In this document: piece after piece, positions 8,339 through 18,600 of the stretch | Position numbering within the stretch: the first letter of the stretch is position 1 | How the letters are laid out: each line of letters starts with the position of its first letter | NCBI RefSeq assembly: GCF_011762045.1 | Contig: NZ_JAASQS010000001.1 | Coordinates: 273,868 to 337,867 of the forward strand | Direction: 5' to 3' | DNA length: 64,000 nt | DNA from: Rhizomicrobium electricum | Lineage (GTDB): Bacteria; Pseudomonadota; Alphaproteobacteria; Micropepsales; Micropepsaceae | Translations under genes and position numbers: made by a program | Notes under the pieces: model-generated | Seen by the model: the letters and a program-made list of their open reading frames with translations, nothing else | Database searches by the model: none | What the model was told of the DNA's origin: nothing

Positions 8339-9106
8339 TCAGTCGATCTTGAGGCGCGGCAGGAAATCGCGCTGGAACCACGAATCCGGAACGGTTTGGA
8401 ACCGCATGTCGGAAATCGCCATGGTGGTGACGAGATTGGTGTTGACGGAATCGATCACGATCGTCTCGGCCGGAATGATGCGGCCGAGCATCGGCGTGAA
8501 CTTGTGGTAATAGGCGATCTTCAGGAGCCGGCCGCTGTCGGAATAGAACTTGCCCTTGATCTGGCGGAACGTTCCCTTCTCGACCCAATACTCGACCCGC
8601 GAATAGACCGCTTCGTCGTTCGCCGCCTTCAGTTCGAGATGCCAGCAGGCGCGGTTCTGCTTGTCGGCGTCCTGCAAACTCTCTTCGCCGATGAGCTTGG
8701 CGGCATAATCCCGCGCCAGATTGACGGTAGCGACGTCGCCGTTGGAAGCCTGCCCCAAAAGACGCTGCTGCGGCGAGATGCGGACCGACGCCTTCGACGA
8801 CGGATCGTAGAACCACATGTTGGAGCCGTTCATCAGCACCATCTTGCCGGCGTCCCGCGCGGGCTGCACATAGCGGATCAGGTTGTTGTATTGGCGCGTC
8901 TTGTTCTCGACCGCGAACACGACGATCTGCATCGAATCCCGCGGCTTGCCGTTGATGTATTCGGTCAGGGTGTCGAGAACGCGAAAGCCCTGTCCCGGAT
9001 TGCGCCCTTCGTCCACCTTGGCGACGATCTCCTGCGCCGACATCTCCGCCCGCGCCCCCGTCGTCAGCGCCAGGGCCACCACAAGACCGATCAACACGTT
9101 TTTCAT
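8339..9106 (-). CDS. LolA-like periplasmic protein (outer membrane lipoprotein-sorting type)
   Basis: 255 residues with a signal peptide (MKNVLIGLVVALALTTGARA). The mature part matches the LolA-like family found beside MacB/FtsX permeases: MSAQEIVAKVDEGRNPGQG, then long beta strands with NMWFYDPSSKASVRISPQQ and the ending MRFQTVPDSWFQRDFLP. These proteins have an open beta-barrel that holds acyl chains, so a role in carrying a lipid or lipoprotein across the periplasm is expected. GAGGAT lies 5 bases before the ATG. It is flanked by the permease (7-base gap) and the barrel protein (3-base gap). Confidence 0.82.
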   Translation of the reverse strand: MKNVLIGLVVALALTTGARAEMSAQEIVAKVDEGRNPGQGFRVLDTLTEYINGKPRDSMQIVVFAVENKTRQYNNLIRYVQPARDAGKMVLMNGSNMWFYDPSSKASVRISPQQRLLGQASNGDVATVNLARDYAAKLIGEESLQDADKQNRACWHLELKAANDEAVYSRVEYWVEKGTFRQIKGKFYSDSGRLLKIAYYHKFTPMLGRIIPAETIVIDSVNTNLVTTMAISDMRFQTVPDSWFQRDFLPRLKID

Positions 9107-9113
9107 AATATCC

Positions 9114-10415
9114 TCACACGTGACGGAGTGCGTCGACGACCTTCATGCGCGACGCGCGATTGGCGGGAACGATGGAGGCAAGCGTCGCAATCGCCGTCAG
9201 CAAAATCCAGACGGTGGCGAGCAGAGATTGCGTGCCTTTGGTCAGAAGATAGAGATCAACCGGCGAAGCGTTGCCCGGCGGCGTATAAGTAATGCCGGCG
9301 TGATTGATGAGATGCGTCAACCCAAGCGCGATCGCGATGCCGGCGGTTGCTCCCAGCCCGCCGAGGATCGCCCCTTCGAGCAGGAACTGGCGATGAATGC
9401 CGCCGCGGCGCACGCCCATGGCCCGCGCGGTTCCGATCTCGTTGGTGCGCTCCATCACGCTCATGCTCATGGTGTTGGCGATGGTGAAGCCGACGATGAT
9501 GGCCATCACCACCCCGATGAAAGCGAACATCGCCATGAAGTAGCCGAGGATCTGCTTATTCGACGGATACAGCTCGTCGAAATCCTTGGCTTCGAGATCG
9601 AGCTTGTCGCGCGCGAAAATCTGGGCCAGCCGCGCTTTGGCGTGCGGGATGTCGGCCGAGTTCTTGAGCTGGATCACGATCGCGGTGGCCTTGTGCTGGT
9701 CGCCGCCGTAGAGAAGCTGCTGCGCTTTCGCGAAGTGGAGACCGATATAGCTGTCGTCCATCTCCTTGGCGCCCTGCCCGCTCGCCTTGACGGCGGTGAC
9801 GCTGACGATGTTCGGCGCCCCGCCCGCTCCCGACAGAAGCTGCAGCTTGGCGGCCGGTTGCGGCACTTCGCTCGCCGGGCAATCCTTCAGCTTGAGCGGC
9901 TTGCACAGGCCAAGAATGCGCGCCAGGCCGACGCCGACCACGACCTGATCGGGCTTGGCATCGTCGAGCCCGCTCTTCGGACGATCGCCGTTGGTGATGC
10001 CATAGCCGTCCCAGGCGTTCATCTGGTCCTTGTCGGACGGCACCAGACCGGAGCCGAAGAACGTCTTCGATTTGTCGACCGCGGCGTTTCCGGCAATGCC
10101 GCCGAGGCTGACGCGCGGCGAAATCACCGTGATCATGGATGCGAGCACACGGTCGCTGCGGATCGTATCGATCGCCTTTTCGTAGTCGGCGATGGAATAG
10201 GCGGCCGGCTTGCCGCTGCCGAAATCGAAATAGCCCTTCTTGAAGACCTGCAGGTGGCCCATGCCGCGGACCAGGCCGGTTTCCATGCCGACCTTGATCA
10301 TCGCATTGTATTCGCCGAGCAGAACCAGCGCGGTGGCTCCGACCACGATCGCCAAGGCGGTCATCAAGGAGCGGCGTCCATTACGCAGGACGTTGCGGAA
10401 CGCGATCTTGAACAC
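9114..10415 (-). CDS. ABC transporter permease, FtsX/MacB (LolC/E-like)
   Basis: 433 residues with the MacB/FtsX layout: one transmembrane helix near the N-terminus (about 15-35), a large periplasmic domain, and three C-terminal helices (IGVVMAIIVGFTIANTMSMS; AILGGLGATAGIAIALGLTH; SLLATVWILLTAIATLASIV). The cytoplasmic coupling segment MERTNEIGTARAMGVRRGGI is present. It starts with GTG after a GAGGGG ribosome site, 10 bases downstream of the paralogous permease. It probably pairs with that paralogue as a heterodimer, using the ATPase encoded first in the operon to drive lipid or lipoprotein release at the inner membrane. Confidence 0.87.
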   Translation of the reverse strand: MFKIAFRNVLRNGRRSLMTALAIVVGATALVLLGEYNAMIKVGMETGLVRGMGHLQVFKKGYFDFGSGKPAAYSIADYEKAIDTIRSDRVLASMITVISPRVSLGGIAGNAAVDKSKTFFGSGLVPSDKDQMNAWDGYGITNGDRPKSGLDDAKPDQVVVGVGLARILGLCKPLKLKDCPASEVPQPAAKLQLLSGAGGAPNIVSVTAVKASGQGAKEMDDSYIGLHFAKAQQLLYGGDQHKATAIVIQLKNSADIPHAKARLAQIFARDKLDLEAKDFDELYPSNKQILGYFMAMFAFIGVVMAIIVGFTIANTMSMSVMERTNEIGTARAMGVRRGGIHRQFLLEGAILGGLGATAGIAIALGLTHLINHAGITYTPPGNASPVDLYLLTKGTQSLLATVWILLTAIATLASIVPANRASRMKVVDALRHV

Positions 10416-10425
10416 TTCATTCCCC

Positions 10426-11832
10426 TCAAACGTGCCGCAAGGCGTCGACGACCTTCATCCGCGCGGCGCGACCGGCAGGAACCAGCGCACCGACCGTGGC
10501 GATGATCACGAGGCCGATCCAGACGCGATAGATCAGGACCCAATCGTTGGTGAGCAGCCGCACCGGAACCGGATGCGCCTGCCCCGGCGGCGTGTACATG
10601 ATGCCGGCGTTATTGAACCAGATGGAGAGCAGCGTCGCCAATACGGCTCCGGCCGTGGCGCCGATCACACCGAGCAGAAAGCCCTCGAGAACGAACAGCC
10701 GGCGGATACCCGAGCGGCGAATGCCCATGGCGCGCGCGGTGCCGATCTCGTTGACCCGCTCCATCACGCTCATGGTCATGGTGTTGACGACCGTGAAGAT
10801 CACGATCATCAGCATGATCACCGTCAGGAAGCCGAACATCACGGTCAGGAAGTTGCGGATCTGGACATAGGACGCCGACAGTTCGGTGAAATCGCGCACC
10901 TCCAACGGCAGGCTATGCTCGGCAAAGAGCCGGTTCAGCCGCGCCTTGGCGCGTTCGAGATCTTCGGTGCGATGAAGCTGGATCTGGATCGCCACCGCCT
11001 TGTGCTCGCCGCGGCCGTAGAGCAGCTCCTGCGCCAGCGCGATATGCATGCCGACAAAGGCGTCGTCGAGTTCCTTGACGCCTTGGCTCTGCGCTTCGGT
11101 CACATAAAAGTTGACCACATTGGGCGCACCGTTTGCCGTAGCACCGAGAAGATCGAGCCGCGGCTCGACCGGCGCGGCGCTCGCCGCTGCGGCAGTGCGG
11201 TCGCGCGCCGTCAGTTCCGCGAGATCGACCGACAAGGCCGGCGCATTGTTGACGACGGGCGCGGCCTCCTTGGGCGGCGGCGGGCAATTGGCGACTTTCA
11301 GCGCTTCGCACAAACCGAGCACCCGCGCCAGACCGACGCCGACGATGCCCTTGTTGATTTCCTTGTCGCCGACGCCGAGCGGCGAAAACACGTAATTCGC
11401 CGGACGCAGGCGGTATTCGTCCCAATGCCGCATCCGGTCGCGGTCGGACGGCACGAAACCCGTGCCGAAAAACGTCTTCGATGCGTCGACCGAGAAGTTG
11501 CCGGCGATGCCGAACAGCGAAACGGTCGGCGTCACCACGTTGACCATCGGCTTCAGTTCGGGATCGTTCTCGATCAGCCGGATCACGTCCTTATATTTCG
11601 AAATCGAATATCCCGAAGGATTGCCGCTGCCGAATTCGAAATAGCCTTTGGCGAACACCGACATGTGGCCCGAGGCCGTGACCGTCTGGGTTTGCAGGCC
11701 GAGAAAGGCGAAATCGTTGTACTCGCCGAACAGGATCATGGCGATGCCGCCCACGGCAATCGCCGACGCCGTCATCAGCGAACGCCTGCCATTCCGGAGA
11801 ATGTTGCGGAAGGCGATCTTGGACAGCATCAT
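10426..11832 (-). CDS. ABC transporter permease, FtsX/MacB (LolC/E-like), second copy
   Basis: Same architecture as its downstream neighbour: N-terminal helix, about 270 periplasmic residues, and three C-terminal helices including FLTVIMLMIVIFTVVNTMTM. The coupling motif MERVNEIGTARAMGIRRSGI is nearly identical, showing a recent paralogous pair. The periplasmic domain has an extra Pro/Ala-rich insertion (PPPPKEAAPVVNNAPALS) absent from the other copy. The ATG at 11830-11832 shares a base with the ATPase stop (TGATG), which supports coupled translation. A GTG one codon upstream is an alternative start. Confidence 0.87.
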   Translation of the reverse strand: MMLSKIAFRNILRNGRRSLMTASAIAVGGIAMILFGEYNDFAFLGLQTQTVTASGHMSVFAKGYFEFGSGNPSGYSISKYKDVIRLIENDPELKPMVNVVTPTVSLFGIAGNFSVDASKTFFGTGFVPSDRDRMRHWDEYRLRPANYVFSPLGVGDKEINKGIVGVGLARVLGLCEALKVANCPPPPKEAAPVVNNAPALSVDLAELTARDRTAAAASAAPVEPRLDLLGATANGAPNVVNFYVTEAQSQGVKELDDAFVGMHIALAQELLYGRGEHKAVAIQIQLHRTEDLERAKARLNRLFAEHSLPLEVRDFTELSASYVQIRNFLTVMFGFLTVIMLMIVIFTVVNTMTMSVMERVNEIGTARAMGIRRSGIRRLFVLEGFLLGVIGATAGAVLATLLSIWFNNAGIMYTPPGQAHPVPVRLLTNDWVLIYRVWIGLVIIATVGALVPAGRAARMKVVDALRHV

Positions 11833-12539
11833 CACACGGTCTCCGTGCGATGTTCGACCAGCTTGCCGTCGCGGATGATGTAGGTCTCCTCGGCGTGGCT
11901 GATGAGCTGCGGATCGTGGCTGGCGAAGATGAAGCTGACTTCCTGTTCGTGCTGCATCTTGCGCATCAGTTCGATGATCTGCGCGCCGGTCTGGCTGTCG
12001 AGATTGGCGGTAGGTTCGTCGGCCAGCACGATCTCGGGATGCTTGACGAGCGCGCGGGCGATGGCGACGCGCTGTTTCTGGCCGCCGGAAAGCTGGTTGG
12101 GACGCTGCTTGGCCTGATCGGCGAGCCCGACCGCCTCCAACAGACCCATGGTGCGCTCGCGGCGTTCCTTGGCGGGCATGCCGATTAGGAGAAGCGGATA
12201 CTCCACGTTCTCGTAGGCGGACAGCACCGGATAGAGACTGAAATTCTGGAAGATGAAGGCGATGTTCTTGGCACGGAAATCGGTGATCTTGTTATCCGAT
12301 AGCCGGCCGACCGCCTCGCCCGCCACTTCGATGGTTCCCGTGGACGGCTTGTCGATGCAGCCGATCAGGTTGAGCAAGGTCGTCTTGCCGCTGCCCGACG
12401 GCCCCACGATCATGGCGAAGCGCCGCCGCGGGATTTCCATGGTGATGCCGTTGATGGCCGTGACCTTGAGACCTTCGTCGTCATAGGTCTTCACGACATC
12501 GCGCAAGGCGACGACCGGCGCTGCTACAGACTCCGACAC
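11832..12539 (-). CDS. ABC transporter ATP-binding protein (LolD/MacB-type)
   Basis: 235 residues with all ABC motifs: Walker [11 protein letters not shown]-loop [10 protein letters not shown], signature [15 protein letters not shown], Walker B IVLADEPT, and the switch His in FASHD. The length and the paired FtsX-type permeases place it in the LolD/MacB/FtsE class, which uses ATP in the cytosol to drive mechanical extraction or release of substrate in the periplasm. It starts with GTG after GGGGAGG (7-base spacer). It is the first gene of a five-gene unit; an inverted repeat about 100 bases upstream may be its operator. Confidence 0.9.
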   Translation of the reverse strand: MSESVAAPVVALRDVVKTYDDEGLKVTAINGITMEIPRRRFAMIVGPSGSGKTTLLNLIGCIDKPSTGTIEVAGEAVGRLSDNKITDFRAKNIAFIFQNFSLYPVLSAYENVEYPLLLIGMPAKERRERTMGLLEAVGLADQAKQRPNQLSGGQKQRVAIARALVKHPEIVLADEPTANLDSQTGAQIIELMRKMQHEQEVSFIFASHDPQLISHAEETYIIRDGKLVEHRTETV

Positions 12540-12639
12540 TGATTGTCCTCCCCAGAAGGAACCCGGCTAGGTTGTGATCTTGCCCTAAAGTGAGATGGTT
12601 ATGCGACCCGCGAGGGGCGAAACCAGCTTGGATGTAGAT

Positions 12640-12658
12640 TACTCTATATAACAGAGTA
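12640..12658. promoter_or_regulatory. Inverted repeat upstream of the exporter operon
   Basis: TACTCT-ATATAAC-AGAGTA is a perfect 6-base inverted repeat with a 7-base AT-rich centre, lying about 100 bases upstream of the ATPase start and 120 bases upstream of the DUF2934 gene. Read on the minus strand, TTATAT in its centre could serve as a -10 element. This size and symmetry fit a TetR-type operator, but no regulator gene is adjacent. Inference only. Confidence 0.35.
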
Positions 12659-12777
12659 CTCCATCGCAAGCGGCTTCTTGGGGTGCGCGAACTCTCGGGA
12701 ATCATTCGGTCTTTTGGGTGAAGCGGAGCTTGAGCGCCTGCCGGACGTTCCTGGAACGCACATTATAGGAGACGGCT

Positions 12778-13044
12778 ATGGACGAACGCATCCGCGAGCG
12801 CGCCTATCAAATTTGGCTGAGCGAGGGAAAACCGCTCGGCCGCGACGCCGAACACTGGGAACGGGCCCGCCGGCAAGTCGAAAAGGAACTGAGCGACGGC
12901 ACCGCCGCCCACCGGGCAGGCGTCAACGATGTGCCGGCCTCCAATATCACCGTTCATAAAGGTCCGGCGTCCCCCTCCCCCACGCCGGGACTGGAGCGTG
13001 CGGACGGCATCAATACCCCAGGCGTGAAGGCCCGCCGGCCATGA
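12778..13044 (+). CDS. DUF2934 domain protein, 88 aa
   Basis: The start RIRERAYQIWLSEGKP followed by HWERARRQVE is the DUF2934 signature (a short helical domain of unknown function, often in small stress-related proteins of Proteobacteria). The C-terminal half is Pro/Gly-rich and looks disordered. AGGAG sits 6 bases before the ATG. A short palindrome CGTTCC-T-GGAACG lies at 12746-12758, just upstream of the ribosome site. It is convergent with the acetyltransferase gene, which ends 40 bases later. Confidence 0.75.
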   Translation: MDERIRERAYQIWLSEGKPLGRDAEHWERARRQVEKELSDGTAAHRAGVNDVPASNITVHKGPASPSPTPGLERADGINTPGVKARRP

Positions 13045-13083
13045 ACCAGATTTCGCATCAAACCCATGATGTTCGGCGAGGCG

Positions 13084-14055
13084 TCAGCCATGCCGGCGCT
13101 CGAGAAGATAGCGCACGTTGAAGCGGTCGCGGGCGCCCCAATCGTATTTGTAGGCCTCGTTGCCGCGGAGAAAATCGAACACCCGCGCGCCCTCTTTCGC
13201 GGCGCTCTCCATCGCATGGCCCAGCAAGATCGCGCCGGGACTTTCGAATGCGAACGCCGGATCGAAACCGCCGAGGTAGGCGTAAGCGCGGCCGTTGTGC
13301 AGAAACCCGTAATACACCGCAGCCACCGCATCGGCGATGGAAAGGGCATAAAGGCGAACCAGCCCCTGCTCCATCAGGCCGGGCATCGCGGCGGAATGAA
13401 AGTCCGCGACGCGCGGATCGCCGAAAACGCTGTCCTCTTGTCTCAGCTTGCTCAGACGTGCCAGTTCGCCGATCAGCGCCTGCGCATTATCGGCATCGCC
13501 TTCAAGGATGACGCATTCGCCCCGCCGCGCCGCCCGCCGCTTGGCAGTCCGCAGGTGACGCAATGTGGACGGAGCAATCCGCGACGCGGGCAATTCCGTC
13601 TGCGGGCACGGGCTGGCGCCCGCCAGCCGCTCATGCCAGCCGAAGATCTCGAGGCTCAACACCGAGGCGTCCGGCGACACCTCGTCGAAGTCGCAAACCT
13701 CCACGTCGCGCATCGCCGCAATCGCAGAGGCGATGGCCGCGCGGGCCCGGCTTTGCGGCGAAACCAGAATGTCCTGATAATCCGAGCGCGAGGCGCCGAT
13801 CGGCCTCAAAACGTTTCCGTCGCGATAGAGCGGTGCAAGGCCGGTGAGTTCGCCATTCTCGTGTATGGCGATCACCCGAAGTTCGCCGGGCGCGAACACA
13901 TCCCACCACGGCATCAGCCATTCGGGCGATTGAAACGGCGTCGCCGAGGGACAGCGCTGCCAAAGATCTCGCCAGGACTGTCGCAGTGCTGCAAAGCCCG
14001 CGGGCTCGGTGACGACCGCTGTTTCTGCGGCTTGGCGCGGAGATGCTAGGCTCAA
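13084..14055 (-). CDS. CelD/BcsL-type GNAT acetyltransferase
   Basis: The open frame runs upstream into the antisense of the pectinase gene, but recognisable protein begins around AGFAALRQSWRDLWQRCP. The nearest usable start is a TTG at 14053-14055 (323 aa), which is uncertain. The protein has the double-GNAT pattern of the CelD/BcsL (BioF2-like) family: TPFQSPEWLMPWWDVF near the N-terminus, LRHLRTAKRRAARRG in the middle and FDFLRGNEAYKYDWGAR near the end. Family members are linked to exopolysaccharide or cellulose production and peptidoglycan-like acyl transfer. It is divergent from the GH28 gene, sharing about 145 bases of promoter region. Confidence 0.78.
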   Translation of the reverse strand: MSLASPRQAAETAVVTEPAGFAALRQSWRDLWQRCPSATPFQSPEWLMPWWDVFAPGELRVIAIHENGELTGLAPLYRDGNVLRPIGASRSDYQDILVSPQSRARAAIASAIAAMRDVEVCDFDEVSPDASVLSLEIFGWHERLAGASPCPQTELPASRIAPSTLRHLRTAKRRAARRGECVILEGDADNAQALIGELARLSKLRQEDSVFGDPRVADFHSAAMPGLMEQGLVRLYALSIADAVAAVYYGFLHNGRAYAYLGGFDPAFAFESPGAILLGHAMESAAKEGARVFDFLRGNEAYKYDWGARDRFNVRYLLERRHG

Positions 14056-14200
14056 TCCGTTTGTTCCATCTGGCCTGCGCGATGGAAACGTCCGCGGAAG
14101 AACTTTGTTGCGGCGGACACAATGCCGCCCTCGCCTGCCATGACAGGTCGGGGTCCCGCTCGTAATCTTGCCGAACGCCATCCGCGTTGAGGAGATTTCG

Positions 14201-15604
14201 ATGACAACCCGCCGCCATTTGCTGCAAACCATGATGACCACCGGTGTCATGGCCCCGCTGGTGGCGGAGGCACGTCCTCGTGCTGACGATCCCTGGGCCG
14301 AAGCCGATCGTATCGTGGCGCGGATCGTGCGGCCCCACTTTCCTGCGCGCGATTTCGTCGTCACCGATTTCGGCGCCACGGAAGGCGGCAAGACGAAATG
14401 CACCGAGGCATTCGCCAAAGCCGTTGATGCCTGCACCAAGGCCGGCGGCGGTCGCGTGGTCGTGCCTGAAGGCGTATGGCTGACAGGCCCGATCCATCTC
14501 AAGAGCAATGTGAACCTGTTCGTTTCGCGCGACGCCACAGTACGCTTCTCGACCGACACGGCCGATTACCTGCCGCTCGTCCTGACGCGCTGGGAAGGCG
14601 TCGAGTGCATGAACTATTCGCCGCTGATCTACGCCTTCGAGGCGGAAAACATCGCGGTGACCGGCGAAGGCACGCTCGATGGCCAGGCCTCGGACGTTTA
14701 CTGGTGGCCGTGGAAAGGCAAAATGAACTTCGGCTGGCGCGAAGGCACGCCGAACCAGGATGCGGCACGCAACAGGCTGTTCGCGATGGGCGATGCGAAC
14801 ACGCCGGTGGCCGAGCGGCTGTTCGGCGAAGGCAGCTATCTGCGCCCCAATTTCTTCGAGCCCTATCGCTGCAAGAACGTCCTGATCGAAGGCGTCACTT
14901 TGCGCAATGCGCCGTTCTGGGAAGTCCATCCGGTTCTTTGCCGGTCGGTGACGGTGCGCGGGCTCACCATCGACAGCGCCGGTCCCAACACCGATGGCTG
15001 CGATCCGGAAAGCTGCCGCGATGTGCTGATCGAGAACTGCTCGTTCAACACCGGCGACGACTGCATCGCCATCAAGTCCGGCCGCAACGGCGACGGGCGG
15101 CGGGTGAACGTGCCGAGCGAGAATATCGTCATCCGCGGCTGCCGCATGAAAGACGGCCACGGCGGCGTGACCATCGGCAGCGAAATCACCGGCGGCGTCC
15201 ATAACGTCTTCGCCGAGAACTGCCGGATGGACAGCCCCGATCTGTGGAACGCGATCCGGATCAAGAACAACGCCATGCGCGGCGGCAATCTCGGAAACTT
15301 CCACTTCCGCAACATCGCCGTCGGACAGGTTGCGCACGCCGTGCTGACTATCGACTTCAATTACGAGGAAGGCGGCAAAGGGGCCTACCATCCGGTGCTG
15401 AAGGGCGTGCACCTCAGTTCGATCGTGAGCGGCAAGAGCAAGTACGGCATCGACGCCCAGGGCCTTCCCAACGCCGTCGTCGAGGACATCACGCTCGATC
15501 ATTGCGCCTTCGACAACGTCTCGGACGGCGTGATCGTCAAATACGTCCGCGGCATGAAATTCCGCGGTCTCACGATCAACGGCAAGCCGGTATCGGCGCC
15601 GTAA
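14201..15604 (+). CDS. Glycoside hydrolase family 28 (polygalacturonase-like), Tat-exported
   Basis: The start at 14201 is chosen because GAGGAG lies just upstream; 467 residues. The N-terminus MTTRRHLLQTMMTTGVMAP is a twin-arginine-like signal. The GH28 catalytic set is complete: N263-T264-D265 (NTDG), D286-D287 (GDD), H320 (GHGG) and R353-I354-K355 (RIK). GH28 enzymes hydrolyse alpha-1,4-galacturonan or related pectin linkages with inversion, here probably in the periplasm or at the surface. A TonB-dependent receptor gene lies convergent just downstream, separated by a bidirectional terminator. Exact specificity (endo, exo or rhamnogalacturonan) cannot be read from the sequence. Confidence 0.9.
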   Translation: MTTRRHLLQTMMTTGVMAPLVAEARPRADDPWAEADRIVARIVRPHFPARDFVVTDFGATEGGKTKCTEAFAKAVDACTKAGGGRVVVPEGVWLTGPIHLKSNVNLFVSRDATVRFSTDTADYLPLVLTRWEGVECMNYSPLIYAFEAENIAVTGEGTLDGQASDVYWWPWKGKMNFGWREGTPNQDAARNRLFAMGDANTPVAERLFGEGSYLRPNFFEPYRCKNVLIEGVTLRNAPFWEVHPVLCRSVTVRGLTIDSAGPNTDGCDPESCRDVLIENCSFNTGDDCIAIKSGRNGDGRRVNVPSENIVIRGCRMKDGHGGVTIGSEITGGVHNVFAENCRMDSPDLWNAIRIKNNAMRGGNLGNFHFRNIAVGQVAHAVLTIDFNYEEGGKGAYHPVLKGVHLSSIVSGKSKYGIDAQGLPNAVVEDITLDHCAFDNVSDGVIVKYVRGMKFRGLTINGKPVSAP

Positions 15605-15632
15605 CGCCGCGAACAGGCCGGACAATAAAAAA

Positions 15633-15655
15633 GGGGCGCCGGAATCCGGCGCCCC
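15633..15655. terminator. Bidirectional rho-independent terminator
   Basis: GGGGCGCCGG-AAT-CCGGCGCCCC: a 10-base perfect stem with a 3-base loop, preceded by an A-run (U-run for the minus strand) and followed by GATTTGTTT. It lies between the convergent GH28 and TonB receptor genes. Confidence 0.85.
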
Positions 15656-15676
15656 GATTTGTTTGCGAGGGAACGC

Positions 15677-18600
15677 TTAGTACTTCAGACGAACGCCAGC
15701 GAAGACTTGGCGGCCGGTGGCGGCATAGTACGCCGACGCCGGATCGGCCAAGTTGGTATAAGCCGAGCGGGATTCGGTCTGGTTGGTCAGGTTCATCGCA
15801 TCGATGCGGAACTGCATCCAATCGGTGTAGTCCCAGGAGAACGACGCATCAAGATTGAAGGTCGACTTCGTGTAGATGTAGTCGTTCACCAGCGGGCTGT
15901 CGCTGTAGCCCGGATTCGCCGTACCGGTCGCGATCGGATACTTGTAGGCGAACTGGCTGCGATAGGCGCCGGAAATACGGCCCGACCACGGACGGTTCTC
16001 CCAGTCCTTGCCGTCATAGAACACGGTCCAGTTCCATGCCACCGGCGAGGCGCCGACCCACGGTCCGGGGCCGTACACTGCCGGCGACGAGACCGCACCG
16101 TTGCTGAGAACCGCCGGACGCAGCAGGTAGTTCATCTTCGAATGCAGCAAGGTGTAGTTGGCGTTCAGGCCGAACCCGTCGAAGGGCGCCGGCAGGAAGT
16201 TCAACTGCTGCTGCCACGTGATTTCGATGCCGTTGAGCACGCCGTTGCCGGTGTTTTCGAAACGTGTGACGTCGAAGGAGTTGGTGTCGTCGAGCAGGAA
16301 GTCGTGCTGGGTGGTGCCAGCCGTCGTTCCGAGACCCGCGTAATACGCCGCCAGATCAGTGCGTGCATTGGATGACAGCACCTGGCTGATCGGAACCGCC
16401 GGTGTCGTGACCTGCTGGATGATGCCCTTGATCCACTTCGAGAACACCGCCACGGAGATCGCCGACCCTTCGTCGAAATACCATTCGTACGAGAAGTCGA
16501 AGGTGTTGGCGCGGAACGGCTTCAGATTGGGATTGCCCATCGTCACCGTACCGGTCGTGAAGGGAACCGTGCTCGGGATCGAAATGCTCGTGATGCTCGG
16601 CGACATCGCGGCCAATTGCGGACGCGCCATCACCTTGGAAGCGGCAAAGCGGATCATCATGTCGTCGGTCAGCGAGTACGACAGGTTCGCCGACGGCAGC
16701 AAGTCGTTATAGCTCGAATGCGCCGTGGCGTAGACGCCCGGCAGATACGAGCGGCCATCGGCCTGGACTTCGGTGGTAACGAAGCGAAGACCGATGTTGC
16801 CGCGCAGTTCGCGCGCCAGGATCATGATGTTGTGGAAGTCGGCCTGCGCGTAATACGCCTTGTCGTGTTCGCTGACCTTGTAGGTCGCGGCATAGGCGCT
16901 GCCGGCGTTCTGGGTATAGTCGCTGTTCGAGACGTTGTTCTGCTCGACCGCGGTCGCACCCGAACCGAAGACCTTCACCGAGTTGTCGCCGAGACCGTAG
17001 ATCGCCCGGAACTTGTCGAGATCGGGCACATACATGGCGCTCGGCGTACCTTCCGGCGCATCGATGCCGCTGCCGAACGACAGGCGCTGGCCGAGATCGG
17101 CAACGGTGTAGTTGGTGCCGCCCGCTGCGTTGATCTGGTCGAGACCCAGGTTGTAGGTGTCCGGAACGACGCGGATCGTCTTGTAGGTATTGAAGTCGTA
17201 GATGCGGGCCGACATACCGGCCTTCAAGTCGAGTTGATCGATGACGCTGTAGCTCACATTCGCCGAGGCGGTCCGGAACTTGTTGACCGTGCCCCAGATG
17301 TAATGGCGCATCGCCGAGAAGCCCTTGACGACATCCCAGTAACCCGCATCGGCCACCGTGTTGGTGCCGTCGGCAGAGAAGCCGAGCTCCGGCATCTCAC
17401 CGCCGTTGCGCGCGTCATAGGTGAAGCAGCCCGTGCAGGTTCCAGTCGTGGCGTCGTAGGTGCCCACGTCCATGTTGTTGAACTCGGCCAGGATACCGAT
17501 CTGCTTGTTGCGCGACTGCGAGTAGCCGAACGTGAGGTCCGCCTTCAGCTTTTCGGTGAACTGCTGTTCGGCGCGCAGCGTGCTCTGCACGAACTCGGTG
17601 GTGTACTTCGCCTGGTCGGCAGCCGAACGCAGGTCGATGTTCGCCATCTGCAGGTAGGTGGCCTGATTGTTCGACACCTCGGCATTGGCGATCTTGGTGG
17701 TCGGCTTGCCGACGAACGAAATCAGGTTCTGCAGGGCGCCGGAGACGGAGCCGGTCTTGGCGACATAATAGTTATAAAGATCGCCGCTGTTGCAGGCGAC
17801 GTCGGCATAGCCGGCAACGCCCGAGGAATTGGCGCACTTGTAATAGCCGTTCTGCTTGAACGCGGTGTTGACGCTCGTCGCAAAACCGCTCGCGGTGCTG
17901 GACGTCACTGCAGCCAGCTGCTGGGTCTGGTTGGCGCGGTTGGTGCCGATCAGGCCGACCTGATAGTTGACCGAGTCCTGATACGTGCTGGCGTATAGGA
18001 CGTCGGCGACGATCAGGGTGTGATCGGTGGGCTGCCACTGGACCGATGCGGTATTGCCGAGACGGCTCTGATAGAGGTCGCGCTTGTTCAGGTTCGCCAG
18101 CGACGGGATCATCGTCACGAACGGCTGATAGGCGTCGGCAACGCCGGCGCTCGAATAATAGGTCTTGTAGTTGCTGCCCATCGCCATCAGGCCGGTGCTC
18201 AGACCGGCAGTATTCTTGACGACGGTGTTATAGGCAGTGGTGTTGGAGCCCCTGAAAGCGTTGCAAACGTCGGTATTGGCGAGCGACTGGCCCGGAATGA
18301 TCGAGTTCAGGTCGCTCGTGTTTGCTGCGTTGCAGGTGGCGGTGGACGGCGCGGAGAAGCCGAAACGGGTGGGATAGTAGTATTCGGACCCGTTGGCGAC
18401 GCGATAGCCGACGGTTGAAGACCCGTTTTTCGGGCCATAGAAATACACTTGGCGATAGAGGAAGTCGCTCTGGCCGGCCTGACGCATATAACCGTCGAGG
18501 ACCTGATGGCGCATGTTGTAGGCGCTCGACACCAGCACGCCGAGACGGCCGCCGAGGAAGGTCTTCGAGAACAGGCCGCTGATGCGCGGATTGAAGGGCT

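Noticed and set aside
12746-12758. CGTTCC-T-GGAACG palindrome before the DUF2934 gene as an operator
   Set aside because: Short, and no second copy or regulator was seen; mentioned only in the gene entry.
14083-14096. TGGAAACGT upstream of the GH28 gene as a second copy of the LacI operator
   Set aside because: Only the left half matches; the right half (CCGCG) breaks the symmetry.
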